Part shown: in pieces, positions 47,377-59,612 of the stretch
How positions within the stretch are numbered: the first letter of the stretch is position 1
Layout of the letters: every line of letters starts with the position of its first letter
NCBI GenBank assembly: GCA_907163345.1
Contig: CAJQUN010000051.1
Span: 1,612,001-1,676,000 of the forward strand
Direction of reading: 5' to 3'
From: Haberlea rhodopensis
Lineage: Eukaryota > Streptophyta > Magnoliopsida > Lamiales > Gesneriaceae
Length of the DNA: 64,000 nucleotides
Notes under the pieces: model-generated
The model's database searches: none
What the model was told of the DNA's origin: nothing
What the model saw: the letters and a program-made list of their open reading frames with translations, nothing else
Made by a program: the position numbers and the translations under genes

Positions 47377-49455
47377 TGTAAGGACCATAGTTCCTTAAGT
47401 GCGGATTAAAGGCATAATTAGAGCTAACATACATCATCAGAGTATAAATGTTCGTGTTGAGACTATGAGCCTTAAGAATTTCATGTCAATTCAAGGACTA
47501 TCAATGGATTAATTACATTCCCAATCAAAATATGAATGTTATCAACTATAGCTTTACACTACTCCTAGAGTAGACACTATACAAAAGTAATCATGTCCTT
47601 CATTTCTCAAAAGTGTTCTTCACAAGCTCACCGCCTCAACCCGCCTTAGCCCCTTTTTCATCATGCCAAAAAGTACCTACAAGGACAACCCCCAAACATG
47701 AGCAATAATATTATTCATATCCAACACAATATGAATATAAGGCGTAAATGCATAAATCATAATAAAACACTTCTTGTTTTTCCCATGCATTTTAAACGCT
47801 TCCTGTTTGGTTGTCCCTGTACCATAACTCATGAGTATAATCAAATAGATTATTTAATGGTCCACACATGTCATGACATAATACCATTTCATCATCACCA
47901 ATTACCAATCACCATTCCCTAGTCTGTTCATCACAATGTATTTTAATGCCCCTCGCTTTTCATATCGGCGGCATAGAATAACCTCGATTCAATGGACATG
48001 CGGCGCTCCCACCCCTCGCTTCACATTGAGCGGCAAATATTCTTTCCTCTCCTCATATGATAACCACGCTTAAATGTGACATGCGGCGCTCCCACCCCTC
48101 GCTTCACATTTAGCGGCAACAAATCAAATAGCGGCAAGCATTAAAATCATCAAGGGATGACCACGACTCATGGGATGTGCACCAATAACCATCATATGCA
48201 TATACAATCATCATGCATAATTCAACATGTATTTGCATCCACAATGCATAATTCCATATATACTCGCATCCACAATGCATAAACAATGAGTATATTAGAT
48301 ACATGTACCGTTGGGTGCCCGTACGTCTTCTACGTACCTTTCCAAAAAGTAGGATGTGGTAGGACTTCACTTCCTTGGCTGTGTAGCCACCTGGGATGGT
48401 TCTACACATTCACACAAATCAATATTAGAACCCAATAATAGTCCAATACCAAAAATCCCACAAAAATAATCAAAAACACCCATTTTGGTGTCTCGCGATC
48501 GATCGCCATATAGCCCCGATCGATCGCGAGACTACACTGCCTCGTCCAACAAAATTTTTCAATTCGCGATCGATCGCCGAGTCTGCGCCAATCGATCGCG
48601 ACCTCGCCGATCGATCGCGCCAAACTCGCGATCGATCGCTGAAGGCTACTGCCTTCTCCCCTGTAGCTCGCGATCGATCGGTAGAAAGTCCTGATCGATC
48701 GCCGAGTCCTGTATGCCCGATTTTTGGGCACTATTCATCCTTCTTCTTCCCCAAATCAAACAAACTCAAACATTAACACATCAACAATATAAAACCACTA
48801 AAAACCTTCAATAAACATTCTCATATACTCAAAAAATCCAACACCCAACCAAAATAATACCAACCCCAACAAACCCATTTCAAAACCCTTCAAAACCATT
48901 TCAAACTCAAATCAAACACTACAAAAACAACAAGGAGGTATCCATATCTCTTGGGGACTCCAAATCTCCCAACAAATTCCACAAATCAAGGTTTTGGAAG
49001 GATTTCTCTCCCACTTTTGAGCCAAAAACGAAAATAGGAGAAAGGTTAGGGTTGGGAGAGTGTTTGGGGATTTAAATAGTAAATGGTAAAGTGATGGGTG
49101 AGGGTGGGGTAAAGTTAATATATGACAAATAAAAATTGTACCCCCAACAATTAGCATGATGTCCAAAATCCTCCAACATGGTATTTTAAAAGCGTTATTC
49201 CAAAATGTACCAAAATACCAATTAAACTCATGCTTTCCAATTAATTGCCAACCATTACAATTAAATCATGCCAACACCCAAATCTCCCAATATGCACAAT
49301 ATACAACCCGAAATGCATTCTCGATCACGCCTACCATGTGACTAAGCATTTCAACATGATAATTAATTCAGGCACATAAATCAATTATTGCCATAAATAA
49401 TCATATAAGCACAATTAACGCCCAAATTACAATTAATCATTTCTAGGATATCACA
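47377..49455 (-). mobile_element. Solo LTR J, element A family
   Basis: 2079 bp. Plus-strand ends TGTAAGGACC and GGATATCACA match the element A LTR in reverse complement. Flanks ATATA (47372-47376) and ATCTA (49456-49460), one mismatch. No internal region, so it is the product of LTR-LTR recombination. Predicted exon 48338-48401. Confidence 0.88.
48495..48701 (-). repeat. Phased palindrome array, LTR J
   Basis: Eight sites, GCGATCGATCGC type, with centre spacings 21, 50, 22, 19, 21, 42 and 21 bp. Confidence 0.9.
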
Positions 49456-49460
49456 ATCTA

Positions 49461-49999
49461 GGCCGTGGATTTTAGACTGAGATTGAGAGATAAAGTCAAA
49501 TACACGTGATAGCAATAGATTTACCAAAATCGAAGGCTAGTAGTTTCATAAATCGTCATACAATATTGAGTGTTAAATAAGTGCATGACCATTGCCTTGT
49601 TGCATCATAGTATTAGATTTGTTATAACTGGACCAAAATATAACAAGTGCATTAGGAAAATTCGTCACCTTAGAATGTTTGAATTTAATTCTTAACTAAT
49701 AGGCGAATTGTGGGGGATTACATGGGTGAACCGAAGTCTTGATAATTGTCTCTACTGATTTATATTCTCTTCATAACTTGTTAGGGTTAAATATCAAGTT
49801 ATCAGTCAAATTAGTATAATTTCCATCACTAATTATCGTAGGCTAAATATAGTTAAATTAATTGAATTTGGTACTTATTTTCTAGTCCATGTGGGTTCGA
49901 CAACCTTTTCTTAAAATCTATTATACTAAAACTTGACACCGTGTATTTGCGGTATAATTGCGCTACACTTGAATTTTCTGTTTAAATAAATAAGCGATA
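49461..49999 (+). repeat. At2 3' LTR, second part
   Basis: Resumes after J and ends near AAGCGATA. The exact last base is uncertain because the usual CA end is absent. Confidence 0.8.
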
Positions 50000-50531
50000 A
50001 GTCGTCCATGTCAATCCTTTTATAGTGGGGGAAGAGTTTTCCCATTTTTGGAAACAAAATATCCAACAAGGAAACAAAATCTTGATTTTTTCGCGTCTGG
50101 CGATCAAGCGCGGTGAATTGCCGATCGATAGCCAAAAAATTCTGGAATTATTTTTCAAAATCTACACATCCGTGATCGATCGCCAAAATATTCTGGAATG
50201 TTGTGATCGATCGTGGTGAAATGCCGATCGATCGCGAGTTGATTAAATTTGTTCTTTAGAATACATAGCTCCGCGATCGATCGCGGTAATACTGTCGATC
50301 GATCGCGGAGTTCAAATCTTTCAATCTCAAGATTTCGGTCCTTATTTCAACGTGTTCGCTCGATTTTGTCCTTTTTCAACATTTTTAGCTTGTTTCCTCC
50401 ACTTTTGTGCACTAGGACCAAGATTCCTGAAAATCAATGAAAAACTACCATAAAGCGTAAAATCGTTCAGGAATCCATATAAAAAACACCTAAAATTCAC
50501 AGCAAAATAAGTGTAAAAATCACACTTTTCA
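50000..50531 (-). repeat. Partial Athila LTR At3
   Basis: The 5' part of a minus-strand Athila LTR, starting (minus) TGAAAAGTGTG, aligned to 43340-43818 of At1. TATA box CTATAAAAGG at 50016-50025. At2 is inferred to have inserted into this LTR, with the remainder left of the window. At3 itself sits in copia F integrase. Confidence 0.8.
50101..50305 (-). promoter_or_regulatory. Phased palindrome array upstream of the At3 TATA box
   Basis: Seven sites with spacings 21, 51, 31, 21, 49 and 22 bp. The nearest edge is about 75 bp from the TATA box. Confidence 0.85.
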
Positions 50532-51113
50532 GCTACTCCAAAGCTGATCAAACTACTGAAAAGACTAGAAAACGAGAAGTCGTGTGGGATAGATAGAATT
50601 TGCAGTGATCAGGGTACTGAGTTTACCATTCAGTCACTCGAATCATATCTAGATGACCTTGGTATTAAACACGAATACTCTGCTACTAGAACGCATCAAA
50701 ATGGAGTCACTAAGCGTAGGAACCGCACTTTGAAAGAAGCTGCGCGAACTATGCTTGTAGAAATCTCTCAAATATTTTGGGTAGAAGCAGTTAATACAGC
50801 TTGCTACACGCAGAACAAATTGATGACTAATAAACGAGCAGACAAAACACCGTATAAGATCTGGAATGGCAATAAGCCAAATATTTCTTATTTCCTTGTG
50901 TTCGGTTGTAAATGTTTTATTCACAACAATAGAAAGACTCATCTCACCCCTTTTGAAGTTAAATCTGATGCAGGAATATTTCTTGGCTACTCTGCTGTTA
51001 GTAAGGCTTTTAGCATGTTTAATAATAGAACACTTACGGTAGAGGAATCCATTCATATAAAATTTGATGAATCCCTTGATAATTCTATATCTGAACTACA
51101 AATAAACAACTTG
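50532..51113 (+). pseudogene. Integrase segment of copia F
   Basis: One open frame with CSDQGTEF (catalytic D), HQNGVTKRRNRTL, FWVEAVNTACY and FGCKCFIHN. The catalytic glutamate expected in NGVxERxNRTL is lysine (AAG at 50712-50714), a G-to-A change that should abolish strand transfer. It is cut at 51113 by solo LTR E. Confidence 0.85.
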
Positions 51114-52000
51114 TGTAATACCCCCGAAATGTCATGTAATTATGTGCTATGATGATGATTTACGATGTGTTTAAGAGGGTTGTGGTGCATTTAATTGGGG
51201 GCTATGATTATGTTATGATGATATGATGTGGGAAGCATGTTGAGTGTTTTAGAGGATGTATTAATTAAATAAAGATGAAAAATATCGAGTTAGGATATTT
51301 TAATGCATCGTGCTAAATACCGGGGCACAATTAAACACCACATGGCACCCCAACCCACACCACCCCCCACAACCCATACCCCCAAGTCAGCTGTACAGCT
51401 GCCCATACCCATCACTTTAATCCCTCACCACTCAATCTCCATCATCTCTTCTTCCCCAACCATTTCCCCCCAAAAATTGTCCAGCACTCCAGCTGCAAGT
51501 AGGAGGAGGATTTTGATGTGCTAGGAAAACTTGCCAAAAATCGGAGCAAAAGAGGGTGAGAAACCATGTCCTATTTTGGTTTAAGTTGGGTTAAGTTCAT
51601 GTTTCTACTTGGTGTAAAAATGGCATGCTAGCCTAGGGTTTGTTAAACCTTCAATTCAAGTTCATTTATGGGGTCTTTATGAAGTTCTTAGCATGTTTAT
51701 TTGAGTATGAAACATGTGTTATGTGGTAGATTTATTGGCTTGAAGGTAGATGTTCGAAAATCTGGGTAAAAATTTATGATACCCTATTTTTGGAAAGGTT
51801 GGATGAGGTTGAAGATTCTGATGATGTTATGATGCATGTTAGCTTAGGTTTTGTTAAACCTTTGATTTGAACACATGCATGGTAGTTTTATGAAACTTAT
51901 AACATTTTTGTTCAAGCATGTTTTACGCTTTATGAAGTAGAAATGATGGTAGGAAATGAGGTGCTCGAAAATCTGGAGAAGTCCCGATTTTTCAGAGTGC

Positions 52001-52218
52001 TCGATCGATCGAGATTTTGGTCCCGATCGATTGAGCAAGGCAGAAAGTTTAAAGCATGGTTTGAATTTCAGGTGCCGATCGATCGAAAGATTTTCCGATC
52101 GATCGGTGAAGCTCCTCGATCGATCGGTAAGAAGATTTCGATCGATCGGTCGAGGCAGAGAGTTGGGCACTATTTTTATGCTTTCTCGATCGATCGAGAC
52201 ATGGGTTCCGATCGATCG
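52001..52218 (+). repeat. Phased palindrome array, LTR E
   Basis: Eight CGATCGATCG-core sites (one with a T) with spacings 22, 52, 20, 21, 22, 48 and 22 bp. Flanking bases vary between T..A and C..G types. Confidence 0.9.
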
Positions 52219-52494
52219 AGAGAGGCAGAATCTTGGAAAAAGTTTTTAATTATTTTATTTTGACAATGATTTATGATATGGTATTTAATATGATATGTTG
52301 TGGTTATGTAGAACCATCCCAGGTACTAGCACAGTCAAGGAGATAAAGTCGGTTGACTCCTCCTCCTTTTGAAAAGGTACGTAAGAGACGTACGGGCATC
52401 GAACGGTAAAACACATCCCTACATTACGACTATGCTTTTATCGCATGAGTATTTATGATGAAATGATGATGTTTATAAGACGTTTATATATTCA

Positions 52495-52845
52495 TACGAT
52501 GTTTATCATGTGGTAAGATGCCACGGGGTAAGATGCCCATATGGTAAGAGGCCATACGATGTTTATCATGTGGTAAGATGCCACGGGGTAAGATGCCCAT
52601 ATGGTAAGAGGCCATACGATGTTTATCATGTGGTAAAATGCCACGGGGTAAGATGCCCATATGGTAAGAGGCCATACGATGTTTATTATGTGGTAAGATG
52701 CCACGGGGTAAGATGCCCATATGGTAAGAGGCCATACGATGTTTATTATGTGGTAAGATGCCACAGGGTAAGATGCTCATATGGTAAGAGGCCATACGAT
52801 GTTTATGATGTGGTAAGATGCCATAGGGTAAGATGCCCATATGCA
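52495..52845 (+). repeat. 60-bp minisatellite in LTR E
   Basis: About 5.8 copies of an exact 60-bp unit. Each unit holds three GGTAAGA words (GTGGTAAGATGCC, GGGGTAAGATGCC, ATGGTAAGAGGCC). All six-frame translations over it are repeats without biological meaning. Confidence 0.95.
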
Positions 52846-53276
52846 TGAATATGAATCAGGGACAACAAAAAGAAGTTAACGAATAACCAGCATGTTTACT
52901 TAACCAAGATTTCATGCATTTATTGTGATGTTTTTTTTATGACGTTAAGTAAAATTGTATATGCTCATGATGTGTTGTCCCTGTAGGTACGCTTTTGGAC
53001 TGAAAGGGGCTAAGGGTCGGGTTGAAGCTGTGAGCTACAAGGATACAAGATGCATAGGATTCTGTTTATGTTTAGTATCTACTCTAGGAGTAGTATAAAT
53101 CTAAAACATTAGCATTCTTGTTTAGGAATGTATCCATTAAGTTACGAAGTTTTTATTTTGGCCTGTAATCCTATCAGCTCACATAACAACCGGAACCCTA
53201 AAACCTTATAAAATGCATGTTTAGTTCAATTTATATGTTATTAATCACTGTCAAGGTGGGAAGACCCCACAACTTG

Positions 53277-55128
53277 AGTACAATTAGAAAATACTAATAT
53301 TGATAATGATTATGATGATGAGTTGGATCACAGTAGAAAGGTCGACTGCATTTTAGAACCAGAAGTCCCAGAAGTGCAAGCAGAGATGTCTACTGGTCCA
53401 CATGAGTTGAACCCTGCTGCTGAGAACGCAGATGAATTCACCCCTGCTGCAGTAGATATCGCAAATACCAACGATGAATCAATTCATTCTACTAAGTTGC
53501 CAACTCAAATACCTACTGACGAAGGAACAAACCCTCTTGTACCTCTGCTCCGATGGAAGAAGGATCATCCACCTAGGCAGGTCATAGGTAACCCTACTGC
53601 CCCTCTACGCACGAGAGGACGGATGATTAATGAATTCCTTCATGCTGTATTCATCTCTCAAATAGAACATAAGAAGATAGATGATGCTATTTTAGATCCA
53701 AGTTGGGTAGAAGTTATGCAAGAAGAACTTAATCAATTTGAGAGAAATAAAGTATGACACTTAGTACCACATCCACTGCATCACACAATTATGGGTATCA
53801 AATGGGTATTTAGAAATAAATTGGAGAAAAATGGTACAGTAATCAGGAATAAAGCAAGATTAGTTGCATAGTATAGAAAGGAAGTAGGCATCGATTTCGA
53901 TGAAACATTTGCCTTTGTAGCCCGATTAGAAGCTATTCACATATTTCTTGCATTTGCTGCATTCAAAGATTAAAGTCGATCAGATGGACGTTAAGAGTGT
54001 CTTTCTTAATGGCAAACTACAGGAAGAGGTTTATGTTAAACAGCCTCGTGGGTTTGAAAAACATCAGCAACCCTCCTTTTTTTTATAAATTAGACAAAGC
54101 CTTGTATGGTCTGAAACAAGCTCCCCGAGCATGGTATGAAACTTTATCAAAGTATTTGACTGAGCACAAATTTACCATTGACACGGTGGACAAGGCCCTT
54201 TTTAAAGTCACAAAGGGTGACCATACGTTACTAGTTAAAATTTATGTTGATGACATTATTTTTGGTAGTACTAACCCAAAGCTTTAAGAGAAATTGCAAG
54301 GATCAGTTCGAGATGAGCATGATGGGAGAGTTATCATGTTTCCTAGGACTGCAAGTCAAGCAGTCTACTGAGGGAATTCTTATCAATCAGTCGAAGTATA
54401 TAAAAGAGTTGTTAAAGAAGTATGGCATGAGCACTAGCTCAACAGTAGCCACTCCCATGAGCTCATCTATTAAACAAGATTTGGATTAAGAAAGCATATC
54501 AGTAGAAGTAACAATGTACACAGTATTATCGGATCTCTATTGTACTTGACATCCAGCAGACCTGACATCATGTTTGTTGTATGTATGTGTGCTCGCTTCT
54601 AAGCTAGTCCTAAGCAATCGCATTTCATTGCCACCAAGAGAATTCTTAAGTACTTAAATGGAACTGAGAATGTTGGCCTCTGATATCCCAACGATTCTAC
54701 TTTTAATCTAATTGGATATTCAGATGCTCATTACGCTGGGTGCAAGATTGATAGGAAGAGTACCAGTGGATACTGTCAACTCCTAGGAGATAGATTGATT
54801 TCATGGGGTTGCAAGAAGCAGGCATCCATCTCAACGTCTACTGCAGAGGCAGAATACCTTGCTGCTGTGCTCAACTACTATGGATTCAACAACATATATG
54901 AGATTATGGAATTGAGTCCACTGAGGTACCAATATTTTGTGACAATACGTCTGCAATAGCTATCACGTATAATCAAATTCTTCATTCCTGGACCAAGCAT
55001 ATTGACATCCATCATCATTTCATCCGAGATCATGTAATGAAGAAGAAGATTCGGCTGGAATACATATCTACCGAACAACAAGCAGCAGACTTTTTCACAA
55101 AACCCCTACCGGACACTAAGTTTTCCTA
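53277..55128 (+). pseudogene. RT and RNase H of copia F
   Basis: Broken into several frames. Recognisable motifs in order are WVEVMQEELNQFERNKV, GIKWVFRNKLEKNGT, QMDVKSVFLNGKL, YGLKQAPRAWY, YVDD (54243-54254), LGLQVKQSTEGI, YSDAHYAGC and STAEAEYLAA. The end is AADFFTKPLPD. At least four stops and three frame changes are present. Confidence 0.88.
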
Positions 55129-55672
55129 ATTTCACAATATACTTGGTTTAGTTGATATAACCAAGTGATCTTAATTGTTTAATTTATCATATATGCTTAA
55201 TTAAGGGGGAATTACATTTTAGATATTGCATGAATTTAGGGGGAATATTAATTGAGGGGGAACTTATGTGTTTTTTGAAGGTCTGCTGATGCTCAGCTGG
55301 TAAAACAATTGTCTGCTGCAGTAGAGACTACTAACCAGTAGACCGTACATACCAGTGGACATCACCATATACGCTAAGCTACTGGTAACCTTCCTTAAAT
55401 ATTAACCAATCGGAACGTTGGATAATGCTCAATTATTTTGGTCCCGCTTAACCGTGTCCGTTTCAGTTTATTTCAAAAATTATCTTTTCTTGGATGAGCT
55501 ACATGTGTCCATGTGTCCCTTCATCTACAGTACGACGTTACATCTCCCTCCTTCTTTAACCGCCATTAACGTTCATTTTTCACTTTTACCAACTCAGATT
55601 TTCTGTGCTAACCTTCGTTCAAAGAAAATTTTCTTTCAGACTTCATACTTGTTCAGTATTTCAGAAATCATC
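55129..55672 (+). other. Spacer between pol and env-like ORF
   Basis: Non-coding. Contains three purine-rich tracts (AAGGGGGAATT near 55204, TTAGGGGGAAT near 55238, GAGGGGGAAC near 55254), the internal purine tracts known from SIRE-like elements. Confidence 0.6.
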
Positions 55673-58618
55673 ATGTCAAAGACCATCCAACCAAGTTTTG
55701 TCACCAACGCTGTTCACATCAACTTTGAATCCGTCTACACAAGTACTGATGAAGGGATGCTAAGCATTTTCCAAGGATTGGAAAACTCAGGGCTTTTGGT
55801 CATGTTGAGCCTGACTCCGATGTTCTACCGGGAAGCTTTACAAGAATTTTATGCTTCAGCGAAGGTGGAAAACAACTCAGTGGTGGCCTCTATCTTCAAC
55901 AAATTAGTGAAAACAACTCAAGAGGATTTCACCATACATCTGAGCCTTCCTATTGCCGTGCTCACGGACTTATCTGCCATCTCCATCTCTGTTCAAGATG
56001 AGATGAGTATTATGTTCACCGAGTCGGCAACCTACTAACGACCCTCCCATTTAAGAAGACCTTGATGAAAAACCACTTCCGAGTGCTGGCAGATATCATT
56101 ACTAAGGGTCTGCTGTGCAAAAATGGTTCCTTTGACGTCATCACTCCAGAAAAGTTTGAAGTGATGTGGGCCATTGTCAAAGGTTTGGCAGTCAATTGGT
56201 CGGTGATCTTATTTCAAGTGCTGATTGGAATGGTTGAATCCACCAAGGATCACTCTGGATTTGCTCTGCCTCTCAGTCGCATTTTGGAGAGCATGGATGT
56301 TCCGATAGGTACAATCTACATCCCACTAGGCTCATCAATGCCAAGTACCAGTTGACACACCTGAAATCAACAAGTGAGGAAGGAGGTCCTTCTAAGACTG
56401 CTCCAACTAAGAGGAATAAGACTCAACTTGTGAGTGACTATGAACAGACCATCTCAAAGTTTGTTGAGTCATCTCCTCCTCCTCCACCAATGAAAACCAG
56501 AAGCAAGAGGAGGAACTTTGCTGCCTCAAAAAAACAACTGCAGTTACTGATGCTGCACTTACAGTGGAGGTGACCTCTGTTGTTCCCACTGCTGAAACAA
56601 AACTTATTCCAACTCCTGAAGTAGTTGAAGTCACTCCACCAGAGGAACCTGCTGATGAGCATATTGGTCCTATGAGTTCAACTTTTGCCATCTCTAATGC
56701 ACCACTAGAGCCGGTGGACATCACGACTACATCACCAATGTCCACTGTCTCAACCTCCACCGAGCTACCGCTTAGTTCTCAGAGAGGGGCAGGTTCTTTC
56801 GCTCTGAGTCTGGGACCACCAAAGCTTGGCTGCTCCTACAGCCTTCCGCCTCACACTCGTGAAGGAAGATGCAAAGATCTTATGGAACCAGTATCCACTC
56901 CAGTGGCGACAGAAATCTCCCTGGTTTTTGAAGAAGTGGAAACACAAGTTCACGAACAACTGAAGTTATTTGATGGCTGGGTAATGACTCGCCTGAAGAT
57001 CAGTCTAAATGACTTCAAGCGGATCCTAAAGCACGCAAGGAAGGATGAAAACCTTATCCTTGAGTTCTGACAGACCCAGGACGTTGAAGAGGGTCTGCAT
57101 CAGAGAGAGGTATACCAACTCATGAACTTCATCAGTGGACTACAGACTCTTGTGCAGTCAAGGGAAAAGGAATTCGATCTAGTCTCCGGCACTGCTACAC
57201 ATGACATTGCAATTCTTCACTCCCTTCAAGCTCGCCTCACTCTGGCTGAGAATACTCTTTATCATCTCAAGTTTACCTTGGGATTGCACTCTTGCTCTCA
57301 CCAGCTGGGTGTAGCTCCAGTGGAGGTTCCTGATCGACTGATGGTTGTTGTGGCTCCAGCAGAGGTCTCCATTGTAAGCCTATATCCTGCTATCTCAGTA
57401 GACGAATTGTCTACTGCAGAACAATTCCTTACCCCTTTTGAAACCCCTGTTATGTCCCATCAACATCCACGCCTACCGGATGTTGATCCCCTAAACATTG
57501 ACACCATCATCGAATCAATCGTTCATCACTTCAACCTCACATCAGAGGTGATGATTCTACTGACTCCAGGACTTCCCACACAAATGCTTTAGCCCTCATT
57601 CCATCTCCTCCTTCTCAACCAGATCAACCCCAATACACTATCGAACCAACTATTACTCCATTCTTTTCAGCCCCACTGATAGAACCCTTAAACCAATTTT
57701 ATTTTAACTTCCCAAATATTTCCCTACCAACTCCACATCTCCCTCAACCTGAAATCCTGGAGATCCCTGCTGAGGCGTTGGCCAAAAGTTTTGTACCAGC
57801 CCTTACTACTGCTGAGCCTACAGTATCTGCTGAGGTGTCTGTGGTGATTACCATTGATGCATCTGCTGCTATCACCAGCGTTGCTCTTGTTGAGCCTGTT
57901 GTGTCTACTGAGATGGATGTATCTACTGCCGCTCCTGCCGATGTGTCTACTGCTATACCTGATGTTGTGTCTGCTGCCCCTGCATCTGATATACCAGTCT
58001 CTGCTATTGCTGAATCTGCTAGAGCAGGTCCTTCTACTGCTGCTCAGACCATTGCAAGTGATCCATCGGAGGACTTATTTGAATTACCAAATTTTGAGGA
58101 TGAAGATATGCCTCAAATTTTGAGGATGAAGATATGCCTCCCTCCGTAAGTGATCAGTAGCAAATCTGACGAAGATTATATCTGATCTTGCTGGTGAAGT
58201 TCAGAAACTGAACCACAAAGAACGAGACACCGGTCACGCTATTAGCAATTTATGGAGACACACTGATGCTCAGGTTCAGGATATCACCAGAGATATCCGA
58301 CATCTTTCTGAGAAGGTCACAAGAATTTCAACAATTTGTGGTCGATACCTTCTCAGACTCCTTCTCCCGACTTGGTCAAACCAGGCTTGAACTCAGCCGG
58401 CAGAATGAGTCACTTCATGTTGCTACAACCATGAAGCTTGGAGGAAAGATTGAGGACATGCATCATAAGTTCTCTGAACAGTTATCCAATATGAAAACAA
58501 CTTTCTCATGTCAACTAGAAGACTTAAGTCACAGTTTGCCAACTGTCAAACGAACAGGGCTCCTAACATCTAGCAGACAACAAGAGCCACCCAGCAAAGA
58601 TACATCTCCAGAATGACA
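55673..58618 (+). pseudogene. Degenerate env-like ORF of copia F
   Basis: From ATG 55673, pieces at 55673-56038, 56062-56355, 56352-56573, 56564-57070, 57122-57592, 57778-58149 and 58266-58616 lie in changing frames. The first has YREALQEFYASAKVENNSVV, like the conserved N-terminal part of SIRE ORFs after pol. The middle is rich in S, T, P and V, and the last piece (EDMHHKFSEQLSNMKTTF) looks like a coiled coil. I see no signal peptide or clear membrane segment. Its role in the family is unproven. Confidence 0.7.
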
Positions 58619-59612
58619 ATAGTCTACTGGACGAGGACAACCAAGTTAGCGAAGGACTTCACCCAGCAGATGACACAAAGTTCAAGACAACCACCTCCTG
58701 ACACTTCACAAGACTTTGGCCATTCCAAATCTTGGTTTGGGCGTCCATAGTACAAAATTTTTTTGTCTTGAACTGTTACTTCTTTATATTTTCATTAAAT
58801 AAAATAATTGTGTTCGCTGTTCTATCTTTATCTTCTGCACTCTAATTCAGGATTGAGTGACACGAGTCCATGTGTCATATCAATACATAGTAGATAACTA
58901 TGCCAAAGTTTTGCTATAAATATCATACATTCACTACTTCACAACACTCACTCTAAAACAAGCCTAGATCTAGATCTAAATTACATTTCTTGCAATCTTC
59001 TGAAACTTGCTTCGTGGGTTTATTACTTATCTAATTCAACCCTACATGTGTTGAATACTTATCTAACACCCTCTTCCTAGCTCTTACGACATTCAGGTTT
59101 TGGTGTACTACGTCCCACAAGCCTGAAATCTCATAAGCAAATGAATGGGGTGTGATGACAAAAAGGAGGAAGACAGGCTATATTGAGCAGAGGATTACTT
59201 TGAAGATAACTTAGGATTTTTCTTAGGTTTTCTTTATTTGAATTATCTATATGTACTTTTTCTCCACCCTTGTAATTACCCCTGAAACTAGTCAGTACCG
59301 GATATTAGGAATAGTATCTATACCCGGCATTTGCTCTACTGGCGATGTTTCTCAAGTTGGCTTTTCTCTCTTAAAAGATTGTAAGCATATGATTGTTTGT
59401 AAGGATTAAGAATTGTAAGCAAAAATCATTTTATATAAAAATGATATTCTTTCTTAAATATTCAGTTTGCTTAATACTCATAATCTGCTTATTTATCTAA
59501 CATAATATGCCGCTCTCCACTATTATCTTTTTAAGTCTTAACTGTTATCTGCTGATCGACGTTCAAGTTAGAGTCTCCACACCAAGTTTTGTCATCACCA
59601 AAATGGAGAAAT
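58619..59612 (+). other. Non-coding region before the 3' LTR of F
   Basis: AT-rich, no gene. Ends in AAAATGGAGAAAT just before the LTR, a weak purine tract. Confidence 0.6.

Larger units (their letters stand above)
43819..49999 (+). mobile_element. Athila-type element At2, right part
   Basis: Plus-strand element whose left half lies before the window. At1's LTR joins it inside gag, in frame with the conserved RSGK motif. It keeps a gag end, protease-like segment, integrase tail, 3' non-coding DNA and a 3' LTR (46465-47376 plus 49461-49999). It has the same RT/RNase H/integrase-core deletion as At1. Confidence 0.85.
51114..53271 (+). mobile_element. Solo LTR E, related to the C family
   Basis: 2158 bp. 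Ends TGTAATACCCCCG and GAAGACCCCACA, with perfect TSD ACTTG (51109-51113, 53272-53276). Same order of parts as a C LTR: array, exon 52312-52376, minisatellite, microRepeat-poor tail. No internal DNA remains. Confidence 0.95.

Noticed and set aside
52495..52845. CRISPR-like regular repeats
   Set aside because: The unit is one continuous 60-bp repeat with no unique spacers, inside an LTR.
52484..52848. Repeat proteins of 90-120 residues on both strands
   Set aside because: The 60-bp minisatellite is a multiple of three, so all frames stay open by chance.
57778..58149. Possible host gene with S/T/A/V-rich repeats
   Set aside because: It lies between copia pol and its 3' LTR, in frames continuing the env-like region.
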